A stretch of 64,000 bases of DNA from the NCBI GenBank assembly GCA_002221725.1, contig NJFT01000010.1, positions 62,001 to 126,000 on the forward strand, in the 5' to 3' direction. Positions 10,050-22,688 of the stretch are shown here, one piece after another. The translations under genes and the position numbers were made by a program. The notes below the pieces were generated by a model, which was given only the letters and a program-made list of their open reading frames with translations, was not told where the DNA came from and did no database searches. Within the stretch, counting starts at the first letter, position 1, and each line of letters opens with the position of its first letter. The DNA comes from Scedosporium boydii. Lineage: Eukaryota; Ascomycota; Sordariomycetes; Microascales; Microascaceae.

Positions 10050-12582
10050 ATTGCGATAACGTCAAATAGATGGCGGTCTGAGAGAGGGGTGGGGGTTCGA
10101 AGTAGATTACCTAGACAGCTAGCTGCTCCAGACCCGCAATATTGGCAATTGCTAAACAGATTGGGAAGGACGCGAAACCTGCACGTGTTGAATCGGCATG
10201 CTTCTCGAATGATTCCTCCTCATAATACGATGTAGAGGCCACCTTCGATAGACCTCATCCACAAGGGTTCGGGAGCTGGAAGATTATTCCTGGTCACATC
10301 CCCAATACCACCTAATACGATAACGGAAGGAGTGATAAAGCTACCGTCACAGATCGTGTGGAGTCGTGTAAGGATATAGACCCACTGGCAGTATTTCCCT
10401 CGGCTACCCGCTGATATTCATTAGCTCGTTGATGACCGTGTCTGATTGCCAATCGGACTCGCTATCCATCATTCTTATCACTGGGCTCTGCAATTCAGTC
10501 AGAGGCAATGTCGATAGCGAGCTGGTCAAGGTCGACAAGCGACCATCGGCAACGCGTTCGCGCCAAATCTTGGCGTTTGCAGCTGCGGTTTCCCGCATAA
10601 AGTTTCAACAGAAGTTTGCTTGGCATCTGCTCCGGCTAATTTTAGGGCTATCATTCCTTCGGAAACCATTTCTCGTTCATCCATCAAAGCAGTGAGCGCG
10701 GAGTTCGTCTCTTCTCCATAGAAAGGAGCAGCTAGGCCGAGGATTGAAAGGAATAAGACCGTGGAGCAAGAGTGTGCTGCGCAACTTTCGCAAACCCCGC
10801 TGATTCCCGATTCCCGTTTGTCCGGCCCAAGCTCTGGATAAGAACCGAGCTAAAGTGGAAGAACATTCCACGCTACACTAGACTCGCACCCCTAATTGAG
10901 CCTTACAAAGTGGGTAGGGCAGAGGCAGGTTTCCAGTGCCACTAACATGGGCGGACTAGCATAGGCTGCGGTTTCATACATTGGAATTAATTCGACGATT
11001 GCACGTACCAGAAGTGGTTTAGATGGAAGTAGTTTTGGACGACAGGAGAGGAGAGAATATGAGCTAGAAAACTGTCCAGAAAGGGGAATAATCAAACGAT
11101 TCACGACGGAAGGAAATGCACGAAGCAGGCGATAAACAAATGTCACATGATCAAGACATGAACAGTGTACATTCTGCGCATGTCATGTCAGGTCAGTTTG
11201 TCCCTTTAAGGGGGCCACCTGGTGACACCCGTTTTCACCTATCAAGACCCTGCAGTGAATTTGTTTGACACAATTTCGTACGAGGAATTATTTTCCCATC
11301 TTCGTATCCCCTTTCCGGTCGAATGTTCCAAGGCTTCATACGAGGTGGCGCTAGAAGCTCAGGAGAGAGATTAGTTTTATCTTAGCCCCAGGCGTGGCGT
11401 CCTAGGGCTTCGCCTCTAACCGGAACCGGACGATGGACGCGGCATGTAGCACGACCTTGCATTAGCGTCCGAGCATTCGAGGTTTTAAAAGGGCCGAGAC
11501 TTAGGTGAGAAAAAAAGGAAATCAGCCCTCTGGTGAAATGAAATGACTTTGCTGGTCCCCGGCGCCACGGGGGTCCCGAGGCCGGAATCGACCATCTCCT
11601 TGGTATGAAGTAGACATCAATAAAGGCCAAAGAAATGAATCATTCAGACGTGGCGTCAAGGAAGAACAACATTTGAGCAGCTTAGTCCTTCCACCCCCTC
11701 AATTAAACCCAATTTGAGGATTTAGTCCGTCAGATTGACACGAGAGTTTCGCCGTAGATAGCCGCTGCCATTGGACGAAACTACAGTCGCCCGAGAATAA
11801 GCGGAGAAACTGGACGCCGTCGACGCCCGTGACGTGGACTAGGATAGGACAAGGGGCCCAGGCCAGGCCCTAGAGCACAGTGAGTGAAGCAATAAACCGC
11901 CCGCAACACGGGGAAGTTGGTGGGGAACCACGCCCTTTAAACCCCCAGAGAAGCAAGAGAAAGATCACTCGACTGATTACTTGCCGGGACCAGGCCTCCC
12001 CAGCGCAATCTGACGCTTGGTTCTGCTGGTTGGGTTCCCCGCGCTCTCCAGAGGACTCCGCTCCGGTTGCCACTCGAAATACCACCTCCCGATTAAAGGA
12101 TTGAAAAAGCCGATCACCTGCCACTTGGGGTTAGGATGAGGCCCTATCTAGAAAAAAATCCTGCTTCTGCACCATCATTCTCTTGCATGAGTCGGGCCAG
12201 TTAAAGCCAAGACTTGATATCACAGTGCAGCCCAAATGCTACTTGGATTCGAGTGGTGACACTGCTGAGTGGCACTGGGTGATTTTTTTCCCCGAGACGC
12301 AGCATCGAGCTTGAAGATAACAATTATATTAAAACTGCCTCCCTCTCGTGGTATGTCGATCCTCTGCCTTTTCGCGCCGTCTCTCCATTCGCTAATTCCG
12401 ATCCTCTTCCCAAGAACTCTTCTGAATCTGCGACTGCATCTCGCTTCCTTCAAGGATCACAGCCCAATTCAATTCCATTCTCTCTCTTTTCCCCCCAACC
12501 CTCATCCACCCTGAATTGAAACCACAGCACCGCCAAAGTCGACGCGCCTTAGCTCGACAGGCCGATCACAAGACAAGTCGTA
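10050..12582. other. long spacer with one decayed secreted-protein gene
   Basis: About 2.5 kb. Apart from the relic at 10404-10759 (minus strand) no gene is supported. The last 400 bases are pyrimidine-rich (CTCTCTCTTTTCCCC at 12478-12492) and probably form the promoter and leader of the amino acid permease. Confidence 0.4.
10404..10759 (-). pseudogene. decayed small secreted protein
   Basis: Reading from 10759 leftward, one frame gives a hydrophobic leader (VLFLSILGLAAP). It then continues as a helical region (ALMDEREMVSEGMIALKLAG) up to about 10602. The protein-like sequence then continues in a different frame from 10598 (MRETAAANAKIWRERVADG) to a stop at 10404. The switch lies in a short T run, consistent with loss of one base. 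There is no in-frame start codon at the 5' end. Layout (leader, Ala/Leu/Ser-rich helical repeat-like body) recalls small fungal cell-wall or hydrophobic-surface-binding proteins, but this is a guess. Confidence 0.33.
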
Positions 12583-14412
12583 ATGGAAAAATCGCCAACA
12601 GCAAGCCTGGGCGTAATAGAAAACGCCCCGAACGGCGACCCGACCTTCCACGATGTCGACGTCAGAGCATTAGACGGAGGATCGTCAGACCTCCTGATGA
12701 ACCAAAATCAGGTCAAGAGAGGGCTGAAAAGTCGGCATATTCAGTTCCTTGCCCTCGGTGGCGCGTAAGTTCTTTCCCAAACGCAAAATCTGTCATGGCA
12801 CGACAGCACAGTGAAGATAAAATTCTTTTTTTTTTTTTCTTTTCTATTTTAATTCCTACTTTTCAAAAATTTTATACTTTTGGCGCATGCCCGGCAAACA
12901 CCTGTGCTAACAATATTCGCCCTATGACGCAGTATCGGTACTGGACTCTTCGTCGGCTCCGGTGTGATTCTCTCCACCCTCGGACCCGCGCCGCTCTTCA
13001 TGGGCTACATCTCCATGATGATCGTCGTTTGGAACGTTATGAACAATCTCGCCGAGATGGCCACCTACCTCCCCCTCAAGGGTGTCTCGGTCCCCTATTT
13101 TGTCCAGCGATTCGTCGAGCCTAGCCTGGGCTTCGCATGCGGCTGGAATTATTGGTACGCCTACGCCATGCTTATCGGAGCCGAAGCGTCGGCCGGCTCC
13201 ATCCTCCTTGATTACTGGAACTCTCCCGTACCGGCTGCCGTGTGGATCACCATTATCCTGCTCGTGATACTAGGCCTTAACATTTTTGGCGTTGCCATTT
13301 TTGGAGAAGCCGAGTTTTGGTTCGCCAGTATCAAATTCATTACCATCATGGGACTCATCCTCGTTAGTCTGGTCATCATGTGCGGCGGAGCGCCCAACGG
13401 AGACGCGGTGGGATTCCGATACTGGAATGACCCGGGAGCGTTCAAGGAGTACATGGCCCCGGGTTCGACTGGTCGCTTCCTCGCCTACTGGAGCGGTTTT
13501 GCCCGGGCTGGTTTCGCCTTCATCACATCTCCCGAGCTTCTTGCGCTCGCCGCCGGCGAGACCGTGTCTCCTCGACGAAACATCCCCAAGGCCGCTGGAC
13601 GCTTCGTCTGGCGTCTCGCCATTTTCTACGGCCTTGGATCTCTCATGATCGGATGCATCACCCCCTCCAACGACCCCCACCTCTTGAACCCCGAGTCCAA
13701 CGCCAACTCGTCCCCCTGGGTTCTCGGCATTCAGCGTGCCGGTATCGGCGCTTTGAACCACATCATCAACGCCGCCATTCTAACTTCCGCCTGGAGCGCC
13801 GGAAACGCATTTTTGTATTCTGGCAGCCGTATCCTCTACTCCCTCGCCCTCAACGGCCAGGCGCCCAAATTCTGCGCCCGCACCGACAAGCGAGGTGTCC
13901 CCTACGTCGCCGTCCTCCTCACCTGGTCCATCGGCCTGCTGAGCTACCTCAACGTTGATAACAATGCCGCCAAGGTCTTCAACTGGTTCATGAACATCAG
14001 CACCATTAGCGGCTATATTGCCTGGATCGTCGTCATGATCACGTTCATCCGCTGGCGCAAAGCCATGGTGTTCCACGGCATGATGGACCGTCGGCCTTAC
14101 AAGACACCCTTCCAGCCCTACGCGACGTACTTTTTCCTATTTCTCCTGACCCTCTTGACTCTGACGAACGGTTTCCAAATCTTCTGGCCGTCCAAGTTTA
14201 ACGCGGCGGATTTCCTGGCGGCGTACATCACCATCCCTGCTTTCTTCATCCTTTACATCGGGCACAAGATCTGGTTCAAGACGCCCCTGGCGCGTAAGAT
14301 TGAGGATGTTGACGTTGCTACGGGCGTCAAGGAGATGGAGGAGCTTGCTGAGATGGACGAGGAACGCAAGCCGAAGAACATATGGCAAAAGATTTGGTAT
14401 TGGGTTGCATAG
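12583..14412 (+). CDS. amino acid permease, fungal YAT type (APC superfamily)
   Basis: Two exons, 12583-12764 and 12933-14412, with a 168-nt intron that contains a long T tract; 553 residues. A cytosolic N-terminus of about 50 residues precedes twelve predicted spans. Span 1 carries the family signature, split across the intron: ALGGAIGTGLFVGSG. Further marks are EMATYLPLKG in span 3 and a long conserved loop containing FITSPELLALAAGET. The C-terminus has the usual charged tail ending in KNIWQKIWYWVA. It should import amino acids by proton symport at the plasma membrane. Strong C-ending codon preference in exon 2 suggests high expression. It has no obvious link to its neighbours. Confidence 0.93.
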
Positions 14413-16375
14413 ATGTGCGGAGCGATTAAGTTCGATACCCTTCCCTCCACTATTCAGTTTAGAAAGAATAGATTATTTTATTGTTAGCGACACCTTGTGT
14501 ATTGTATCTGTGACTTTAATGATCTCTCTGAACGGAGCTGCTCATAAATCTCCGTCGCAACAGAATGAATCACTGTATCTTCCCCAACTCAGCCCAGCTC
14601 TGGGGGCCACATCTTGACACATTTCCCTCCTTCTTTTCCTTTAGAAGGAGTTGCTGTCCCTCCCCTGCCTAATCGAATAGCCTTTTTGCCTCCCCTCCTT
14701 GGACTCCAATCTAGAAGATGCCAGAGGGGTCGTATGAGTTGCGCCCCACCTAAAGACGCATCTTTATCTACTCTTCATAGCTGCCAATTAGACCCGGGGC
14801 CGTGTCCACGTGGCTAAGATGTTAAGCAATGTATACCTTATACCTCTTCTCTCCGCAAGGCATCCCCATGTTTGCCGATAAGTTCCGGTAACCGCCGCCT
14901 CCAAACAGCCTCGCTAGACAGCACAAAACACAGTAGTGACGGACAAGACCAGATTCTTCTCCTCTGGATGGCAGTCCGAGTGAGTTTCTCAACTCGGAAA
15001 ACATCCACTGGCGATATACTACTGGGACATTGTTTGTCTTCACTCTTCACGGCGTCTGTGTATGTTGCGGTTGAGACCAACTCGGTTATGGGCCATTTGT
15101 AATTTACTGATAGGTTAGACTCGGTCCGACGCTCTACATCCGATATGCTCTAGCGGCTGTGATTTTCGTTATCCTGCTTGTCTAGTCTGGCCCGATGCTT
15201 AGCCCTGCCAACAGGGACTGTCCACTCGGCCCACTCTCCTGAGGGCCGATCCCGGGGCCGTTCGGAGCCGGGTCACCCCCGCGGAGATTGAGCGCGCTTG
15301 CACAACGGGACATGTTTTAGGCATCTCTGCGGGAATTATCCTAGGTTATTCGTGATTTGTGGCAGAAATTGACCATCCTCAGTTATTAGAGGTAGAAATA
15401 CGAAATAGCACCACTTCCCAATTAGGTCTAGATTTAGTAATGAAGACCAAATTTCATCCACCTTCAACCTTGATCGGCTCCGAAACGCGCTCGGATGCCA
15501 AATTCGCCAAGATCCGTACGCATCACCTCATTCAGGCATCGAATCCAACCAACGGCAGACTTTCCTTCGTCATAATATAAGGTCTAGCCATGTCTGGAGC
15601 CTCCGACGCCGCCGTCCAAGGTGTGAACTACATGATTCGTCGCTCAGCATGGGGTATCCTTCTTTTGGTGGCAGCGCCACTGTCCCGCCCAACCAATCCG
15701 ACGAGTGCTCCGTCGGAAGTGCCGTCGCCAGTAACCTGGGAATCTTGCAATGTGAGGTGGTTACGCCTAGCTTTGTCGGGGGGGATGTGCCTGACCGGCT
15801 CGTCAATCGCCGTCATTCCATTCGCGTACCTCGCGACATCTCCCGACGTCGGCTCCGGCGTCAATTCCCGGCCGAGGTCGCTAGCGGACTTCCCTGAGAC
15901 CTCGTAAGCGGCCTGTCCGGCTGTTATTTTTGGCGCGATACGTGGGTGACCTCAGTGGATGAGCTGCGCATTCCCGGCACCAATTCAGTATTTCTGGACA
16001 TACTGCTGGGGAAATGGGAATGAATATTCCTGTACCGGAAATGCTGTGCTGGCGCAGTTGTAACGGGCGAATCTACGATGGGCCCGACAACATTTGCTGG
16101 TTTAGGCTTCTACTCTTGCCAGATCCTTCCCCCATTTTAATCTCAATTCAGGAACGGAAACGCGATTTGATGCCATCACAATCTGTATATTAAACTAATC
16201 CAGCATGAGACTTGCCGGGTCGACATCTAGTGGATGGCAATGTCAGTCTCAGAACACTTGGCTGGCTCTCCGGATGGAACGCCGAGAGGACCCTCAACTA
16301 CCCGTCCTCCGAGAATAAATCCATCCCCCCCGCTCGGCGACGTTATGTACCCTCAGCTGCAACTGAGGCAAACAA
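14413..16375. other. long spacer, no supported gene
   Basis: About 2 kb between the permease and the next transporter. A GC-rich segment at 15590-15907 is open in two plus-strand frames at once, but neither frame resembles a known protein. It could be a decayed gene. Confidence 0.4.
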
Positions 16376-17885
16376 TTAGACCGAAGCCACTCGCTCGTTT
16401 CGCCTCTTTAAAACTTCCTTTCGCTGCAAGAATCTCGTCAACAACGTAGACGAAATAAGCGCAATGGCAATGAACACCATGGACAAGAAGCCCTGATAAT
16501 ATTGCGGAGCATCCGTCTGCTTCCAAATGAGCAACGGGAGCCAGGCTTGAATGGCAGAGCCCATAGTGTTCATCGTGGCGATGACAAAAGCACGCTCTTC
16601 GCTATCGTCACCGCACACCTCGTTCGCCCAGGCCATCAACAAACCACCCAGACCGTTTGGCAACCCCCCAAGAATGTAGCAAGTCCATTTCCAACCGAGT
16701 GGGATGTCCCAGGCGGCGAGGCTGGCGTTGATGATGATGTTTGCGAGCCCCGCGAAGACGATTGGGGGCCACCGGCCACCGCTCCACAGGGAATCCGAGG
16801 TCCACCCGAATACAAGGGCAAAAATGACGGCAATGGCCAGTGCAATTGTGGGGTAGGTGTTGATTTGTTGGACCGAGTATCCTTCTGACTTGAGCCATAG
16901 TTGGAACCCGGGCTGCCCACCATAGTTTCCGTTGTTGTTGTACAGGACATACGTGAAGGTGAGAACGTAAATATGCCAGCTGGTGAAAATCTGCTTGAAC
17001 TTCGCCTTAGAGTAAGGCTTTCTGTCAGCCCGCTCCTCGAGAAGCATGCGCTGCTTAGCCAGTGCGATGTCATCGGCAGTCAACCACCAAGCACGTGTAA
17101 TCTCTGGGATATCGGGGAGGAGCAAGAAGCTGGCAAGGGCGATGGGAAGGGAGATAACTGCGTTGATGATGAACAGCCATTGCCAACACTTCCAGCCGTG
17201 CACGCCGTCCAGGTTGTAAGTGGCAGCCATAAGGTAACCCGAGAACATGGCGCCCACGAAGCTGCTGGCTTGAAAGATGCACGAGCGCTTAGCGAGCTCG
17301 TCCTTTCGATACCAAGAGCCAAGGATATACAGAGTTACGGGGTTAAAGGCCGCCTCGGACAACCCAACAAAGAAGCGCAAGGCATACATACCCTTGACAT
17401 TAGTGCATTTGATCATCAGGATGGTCAGAACCGACCAGATGACCTCGCAAGTGGGGATCCAAATAGACGGCCTCTCGGGTGAGGATCAGGTTGCTCGGGA
17501 TTTGGCCGATGACGTAGCCCACGACCCAGGAAGTGACAAGGTAATTGATCTCATTTCCGTAAAGGGACATGTCCTCCTTCATGCCAGAGACATAGGCGCT
17601 GCCGACGTTGATCTGGTCGAGGTACTTGATGAAACTGCCGAGGCAGGCCATAGTCAGGACGATGGCGTCCAGTTTGAAGAGGAAGCGGCGCTCCTCGGGC
17701 GACTTGTCCAGGGTGTCCCAGACGTAGGAGCGCCATGTGCGGGTGGGGTCCTTGGCCACCGCTTGCAGGCGCGGAGAACCCGCTTCGGACCCAGAGTCGG
17801 TCGGGCCGATTTTGTGGGGATGTTTCTCATCGTCCGGGGAAAAGACTTCTCCTTTCCGAGACATGACGGGTAGTAAGTGATTCAA
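16376..17885 (-). CDS. Dal5-type MFS anion:cation symporter with a broken reading frame
   Basis: Protein similarity runs continuously over two frames. The first part (17885 down to about 17470, or from MSRKGE at 17864) ends in GQIPSNLILTR. The second resumes directly with RPSIWIPTCEVIWSVL and continues to VASV at 16376. At the junction (about 17470-17480) too few bases remain for an intron, and about two nucleotides are missing relative to the family pattern (LTR-V-RP), so this is a frameshift. Otherwise it is complete: DKSPEERRFLFKLD, FIKYLDQINVGSAYVSGMKEDM, GQIPSNL, and twelve spans. Dal5/Tna1-type carriers import anionic nutrients such as allantoate, nicotinate or pantothenate. The other copy at 22689 is intact. 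Either the gene is newly dead or the base loss is a sequence error. Confidence 0.85.
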
Positions 17886-18721
17886 TAGGATGGACGGATG
17901 AAGGTACCCGAGGATATCTCAAAGGTAAGAACAGATGCTCGACGTTAATTTAGCTTTGGAGGAAACAGGACCTTGAGCCTTGACTTGAGAGCGTAGTAGG
18001 GTCTTGTAATTTCGATGGCCGAAGAGCAAGAGCCGCTCTGTAAGTAGTCTTTTCGAACAGAGAGGCCAAGCCCAAAAGCAAAGATCGCCACTCTGTGGCT
18101 GGATTTGCAATCGACTAGACTCGGGCTCGCAGCTCCGTCGGGCCGGGAATGAACCAATATCACCAACATCACCCTTGGCATGTCGGCGTGACCCTGGTCC
18201 ATGGAGCCGGGGTCTAATATACCGGATGCGAACGATAATGAGAGTAGAGCTGCCAAATTACTTCCTCTTATGGTCTTCGTAGATCAATCTTCATTGTTGA
18301 CGCATGCTACGGTAACATGAAGAGTCATCCCGACGCTTCGGGACTCAAGCAGGACTTACAACCAACATGACGATGCGGACCGTCGTGACACCCCCGTCTC
18401 CCCACCTCTGTTCCCAAAAGCCGCAAAATCACACAAATGTGCCAAAATTGCTTTCTGTGTTTGGCAAAAATTGATTTCCAATCCGGTCATGCATGCCCTT
18501 CTTGGACTAGACGACGGCTCGAGACCGTACAAGGCCGTTGGTTGTAGGATTGCATCCGGGCCGGCCACGCCGAGAGTTGCGGAACTTGCGCGAGACTTCA
18601 GCCGCATTGGCGAAAACCCCCGCTTCTTAAGCCTCTACTGTGGTTGGAAAGATTCGTGTAAGAGATTACTCTTCAACCCCCCTCTCTGGTTTGGATACGC
18701 ACCATTAGAAACGATTCGACA
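17886..18721. promoter_or_regulatory. shared upstream region of Dal5 transporter and flavin monooxygenase
   Basis: An 836-nt region between head-to-head genes, so it should carry both promoters. I see no gene and no clear operator. Confidence 0.35.
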
Positions 18722-20260
18722 ATGCCAATGATGAGTTCGGAGCTGGAGAGATATCGATTCCCGGCCCAGATCAAAGAGGTCGCCATAATTGGAGCCGGGC
18801 TCGCCGGTATCACATCGGCAGCTCACCTCCTCAAACAGGGGTTCTCGGTCACTGTTTTGGAGCGCTCGAGCGTACCCGGAGGCGTCTGGCACTATGACTC
18901 CAGAGTTGCAAACGAGCCCGACTATCCAAATGTGCGACCCCACGCGCCAACAGGCAACAAGCCCGGCGATAAAAGGCTACAAAACTTCAAAGAAGCCTCA
19001 TTGGAACACGCCCCACATGGAGCGTGCTACAAGGGCCTGAGGAATAACATTCCCACTCCCATCATGCGAACAACTCTGCTCGAATGGCTAGAGGGGACAC
19101 CGGAATACCTCACGCATGACGAGGTGGAGAAGTACATTCAAGATCTTGCCGTATATACGGGTGCACAAGAACACATTCTCTTCAACACGAACGTGCAAAG
19201 TATTCGTAAGGAGAGTGCTTCTGATACCGGCGCCAAATGGACTCTCTGCAAACGAACGCTCCGGAGAGTCGGAGAATCCGATTATGACCTCACTGACCGA
19301 GACTGGCATTTTGATGCCGTCATCGTGGCTTCCGGTCGATACTATATGCCAAAAATACCTGACCTCCCAGGACTCAAGGAATGGAAAGACAGATTGCCTG
19401 ATAATATCCTCCACTCGAAGGGGTATCGATCGCCCGAGTCCTTCAGGGGAAAGACCATCTTTCTTATCGGCAGTGGTGTCTCCGCCATGGACATTTCTAG
19501 AGAAACTGACAGCGTTGCGAAAAAGGTGTACCAGAGCTCTAGAAATGGCAAGTTCGACCTTCCTGCGGCCATGTTTTCCCCGGGAGTGCAGAGGGTTGGG
19601 GCTGTCGGAAGCGTTGTGCTCGGAGACGGATCTGCGTCTGGCGATGTTGTCCTCGAAGACGGACAAGTGATTCGGGAAGTGGACGTGATCATTCTTTGTA
19701 CGGGTTACATCACTTCGTATCCGTTTCTGGGACATCTTCAAGATCCGCTTGCTGCAAGGGACGAGGCGGATGAGAACATCATCATCACCTCCGACGGCGC
19801 TACGACTCATAACCTGCACAAAGACATGTTTTACATTCCCGATCCGACTCTAATTTTCGTGGGCATCCCCTACCATGCCTCAGCCTTTTCGCTGTTCGAC
19901 TTCCAGGCCGAGGTTGTTGCACGTATCCTCGCGGGCAAGGTAGAGTTACCGAGCCAGAACGAAATGCGCAAGGAGTACCGGAAGCGTGAGCCTGGAGTTT
20001 CCGCCGGGGGGCCAGCGTTCCACAGCCTTATGAAGAAAGATGTAGAATACATGAATGGCATCCTGGACTGGATCAACAGGGATGCGGCCAGGCTGGGGCA
20101 CGAGGCGATGAAGAAAGTTGACCCTGTGTGGATCGACAAGTATTTTGCGTTTATCGAGGAGATGAAAAAGTACAGATGGCCCGATGTGGGCGAGGACCAA
20201 GAGGCTCCGTTGGTCGGAGAGGGTTTGAAATTCGTGTCGGTCAATAGAGTGACTGCTTGA
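18722..20260 (+). CDS. flavin-containing monooxygenase (FMO-type)
   Basis: Single exon, 512 residues. The FAD site is GAGLAG (residues 24-29), followed by an acidic strand end (VLERSSVPGGVW). The NADPH site is GSGVSA (250-255). Just before it, ILHSKGYR corresponds to the H-S-x-x-Y core of the FMO signature, and CTGY in the C-terminal half matches the family's ATGY-like linker. These enzymes oxygenate soft nucleophiles (N, S) or act as Baeyer-Villiger-like oxidases using NADPH and O2. There is no N-terminal signal. It faces the frameshifted transporter and converges with the 2-oxoglutarate dioxygenase, only 92 bp separating the two stops. A common pathway with the two Dal5-type transporters is inferred from layout. 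Confidence 0.9.
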   Translation: MPMMSSELERYRFPAQIKEVAIIGAGLAGITSAAHLLKQGFSVTVLERSSVPGGVWHYDSRVANEPDYPNVRPHAPTGNKPGDKRLQNFKEASLEHAPHGACYKGLRNNIPTPIMRTTLLEWLEGTPEYLTHDEVEKYIQDLAVYTGAQEHILFNTNVQSIRKESASDTGAKWTLCKRTLRRVGESDYDLTDRDWHFDAVIVASGRYYMPKIPDLPGLKEWKDRLPDNILHSKGYRSPESFRGKTIFLIGSGVSAMDISRETDSVAKKVYQSSRNGKFDLPAAMFSPGVQRVGAVGSVVLGDGSASGDVVLEDGQVIREVDVIILCTGYITSYPFLGHLQDPLAARDEADENIIITSDGATTHNLHKDMFYIPDPTLIFVGIPYHASAFSLFDFQAEVVARILAGKVELPSQNEMRKEYRKREPGVSAGGPAFHSLMKKDVEYMNGILDWINRDAARLGHEAMKKVDPVWIDKYFAFIEEMKKYRWPDVGEDQEAPLVGEGLKFVSVNRVTA

Positions 20261-20352
20261 AACTGGTCAGGAACGTTGCAGAATTGGTATCTTTTAACAG
20301 TCTTGTATTTATTCACATTGCAGCTCAGTCGAGGTCTATTAGATTTCCAGTT

Positions 20353-21695
20353 TTATGCCGCCTCATCTTCGATTTGCAAGTTGCCAACAACAAACTTTTG
20401 ACCCTTCTTATTGGCGTAATCTTTGTGGTCATGATAGTTCTTTACCCGCTCCCTCACGTACTGCAGTCCCGTCACCGGCGCCTGGCCATCGCTATCTTCC
20501 TTCAGCAGTCCCAGCCTCTTAAGAAGTGGCGACGGAGCCGGCTTGATATCTACGGTATCTCCCGGGCGGACAAAATAGAACAGGCCTTGACGATAGATAG
20601 ACGCCTGGTCCTCCGGAGGGCGAATGACGCGGTGCGTCGTCGACTTGAAATATCCGGCCGTCCAAAAGTCGATCGTGTCACCGACGTTGCAGACGATGCC
20701 GTTGTCGACGGGCGGAACGTAGCGCCACTCGCCGGACTTGGTCTTGATCTGTAGGCCTGCGACGTCCTGGCTCCAGAGAAGAGTCAGGGAACCAAAGTCG
20801 GTGTGTGCCCTGGACCATGTGTGCTCGACCTTGTCATCCTCGCTGAGGGGTCGGGGGTGGTACGTCATGTACCTGACATGGTCTTCGCTGGGGGAGGAGT
20901 AGGCGTGTCGGGAGGAGAAGTAGTCTTCGGGAAGTTCGAGGATGATGGAGAAGAGGGTAAAGACTTTGCTGGCAAGGTCGAGGGATTTCTGTTAGAGGCA
21001 GTTGATGTTAGTATGACTTGAAACGAGCATTGCGAAATGTCAAAGACAGGTAGATTCGACATTACCCTAGAGAAGGCTTCTATTTCGGCCCGGTAAGGCT
21101 CGAAGAATGGATGAAATGCTTCATTGGCATATTGAGGGATGAACTTGGCAATGTTGAATGATTCTACATTGTCGAGGACATCAGTGCTCATGATGGTTTT
21201 CTCGTGGGCCTAGATACACCAACGATCGGAGTTGTCAGTCAAACAGGTCGAAGATGTGGGGATAAGATAGAGTGCAACAAAAGACACTTACAGGGCGGTA
21301 TCCAAAGTAGTGGCCCTTGGTAAAGTCACAGCGGTATTGGGGCTGGTCCTTTTCCTCCTGCGATAGACTGAAGAAGCCTTGGCCAATGTCATATTGCCTT
21401 TCCACCTCCTCGGGACTAAACCCCGTGTTGGTCAGGCTGAAGAAGCCCGTGTCATGCACCTGAGGGATTACTGATTAGTTTATTGACAGGGGGTTTGGCG
21501 TGATACCCAAGGAACTGGGGCGCTGATGCTCACCGCTTCGCGAAGCTCTTCGGCTAGTTCCTGCTTGCCACCAGGCTTGTCGAACTTGCTAAGATCAAGC
21601 ACCTTGATGTCGGCCCAGGGAAGGGACGCAGTCGTCTTTGCAGGGCGTTGCCACTTAGGCAAGGGAGCAGGCTCGGGCAATACAGCAGAAGGCAT
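20353..21695 (-). CDS. 2-oxoglutarate/Fe(II) dioxygenase, isopenicillin N synthase-like
   Basis: Four exons on the minus strand: 21695-21534, 21459-21292, 21209-21066 and 20988-20353. All have clean GT-AG borders, giving 369 residues. The N-terminal domain has the usual PWADIKVLDLSKF start and VHDTGFFSLTNTG. The catalytic fold shows the iron ligands His220 and Asp222 (HTDFGSLTLL) and His277 (TTHRV). Arg291 in RQGLFYF would hold 2-oxoglutarate; the usual Ser two residues later is Gly. Such enzymes hydroxylate, desaturate or cyclise small molecules. A gibberellin- or alkaloid-type role cannot be told apart from a catabolic one here. It converges with the flavin monooxygenase and faces away from the second Dal5-type transporter. 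Confidence 0.92.
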
Positions 21696-22688
21696 TCTGT
21701 TTTTGGTTTCGTTCTTTTTCCTTTTCTCTTCTTGTTTGACTTGATAACGGTTTATGAAAGTCCGGGATGGCTGGCTGATCCGTGCTCATTAAACACGAAA
21801 AGCGTCACGACGGCAGAAACAATAAATACACCCTCGACCATTCTTCGTCGTCCACCCAGTCGGTCTCGTCCGGCGCTCGGTATCACGATGCTCCGCTCCG
21901 TCCAGCACGCAATCATATCCTGGTATTGCGCAGGAGTGGGGTCTGCCATCTTTGGATCCAAGGAATTCAGCAACTTTGGAAGGTGCTAGTACTACTCCGG
22001 CTTAGAGTATCATCGACACCGCAACCGCACCTCTGGTTTCGCTGGTATTTTCACACCACATGGCACGAGTTCCCAGCTATCAAGATTATCTATTCTTTTT
22101 TCCGCCAGTGGTCCAAGACACGGGATGAAAGTTGTGCCTGGGCTTCATGTATGAGGCGCCGTTAGCGCGATCCCGGCACTCGGAGCCGGTTAGTGTCTCG
22201 GCTCGCCATCGATTACTTATTCCTGGCCCACAACTTTTTTCCGAATTTCGGAACCAAGAACGAGGAACTCTTTGCCGATACCGAGATTGGGTAGCTTGCA
22301 CCCTCCCTCAATAACCCATTATCCCCCCATGAAAGGATCCAATGATCCGCCAACGTAGGCCAATGAGACCTCGGAAGGATTCAAGTCCAGTGAGAACGTG
22401 GCTCACTGCAAATAGCCCCACAAAAAGACGTGCTTTGAATCCGCGGGATATTAGACTTCATTTGGAACTCTAGCCTGGAAAAACTTTGTCATAGATAGCA
22501 AGTAGATGCAAGGAGGAGAGATAATGAAGAGGAGATGGGTATTGAACCAGAGACCGGGGAGGGTCATGGATAGTAATATTTAATATGATCCCATAGTCGA
22601 CGATCTCTGACACTCTCGTCTAAGAGGAACCGTGCATGCGGAGTCTTGAGTCTCGCCGATCTTCACGCAAGCCAGAACATCAATCACA
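21696..22688. promoter_or_regulatory. shared upstream region of dioxygenase and Dal5-type transporter
   Basis: A 993-nt region between head-to-head genes. Open frames at 21752-21973 (minus) and 21782-22165 (plus) overlap each other and resemble nothing known. No operator is recognised. Confidence 0.35.

Noticed and set aside
15590..15907. Two overlapping plus-strand frames as a gene
   Set aside because: No start context, no recognisable motif, and both frames open at once, suggesting base composition instead of coding.
16901..17873. Plus-strand frames of up to 198 codons
   Set aside because: Antisense to the Dal5-type transporter.
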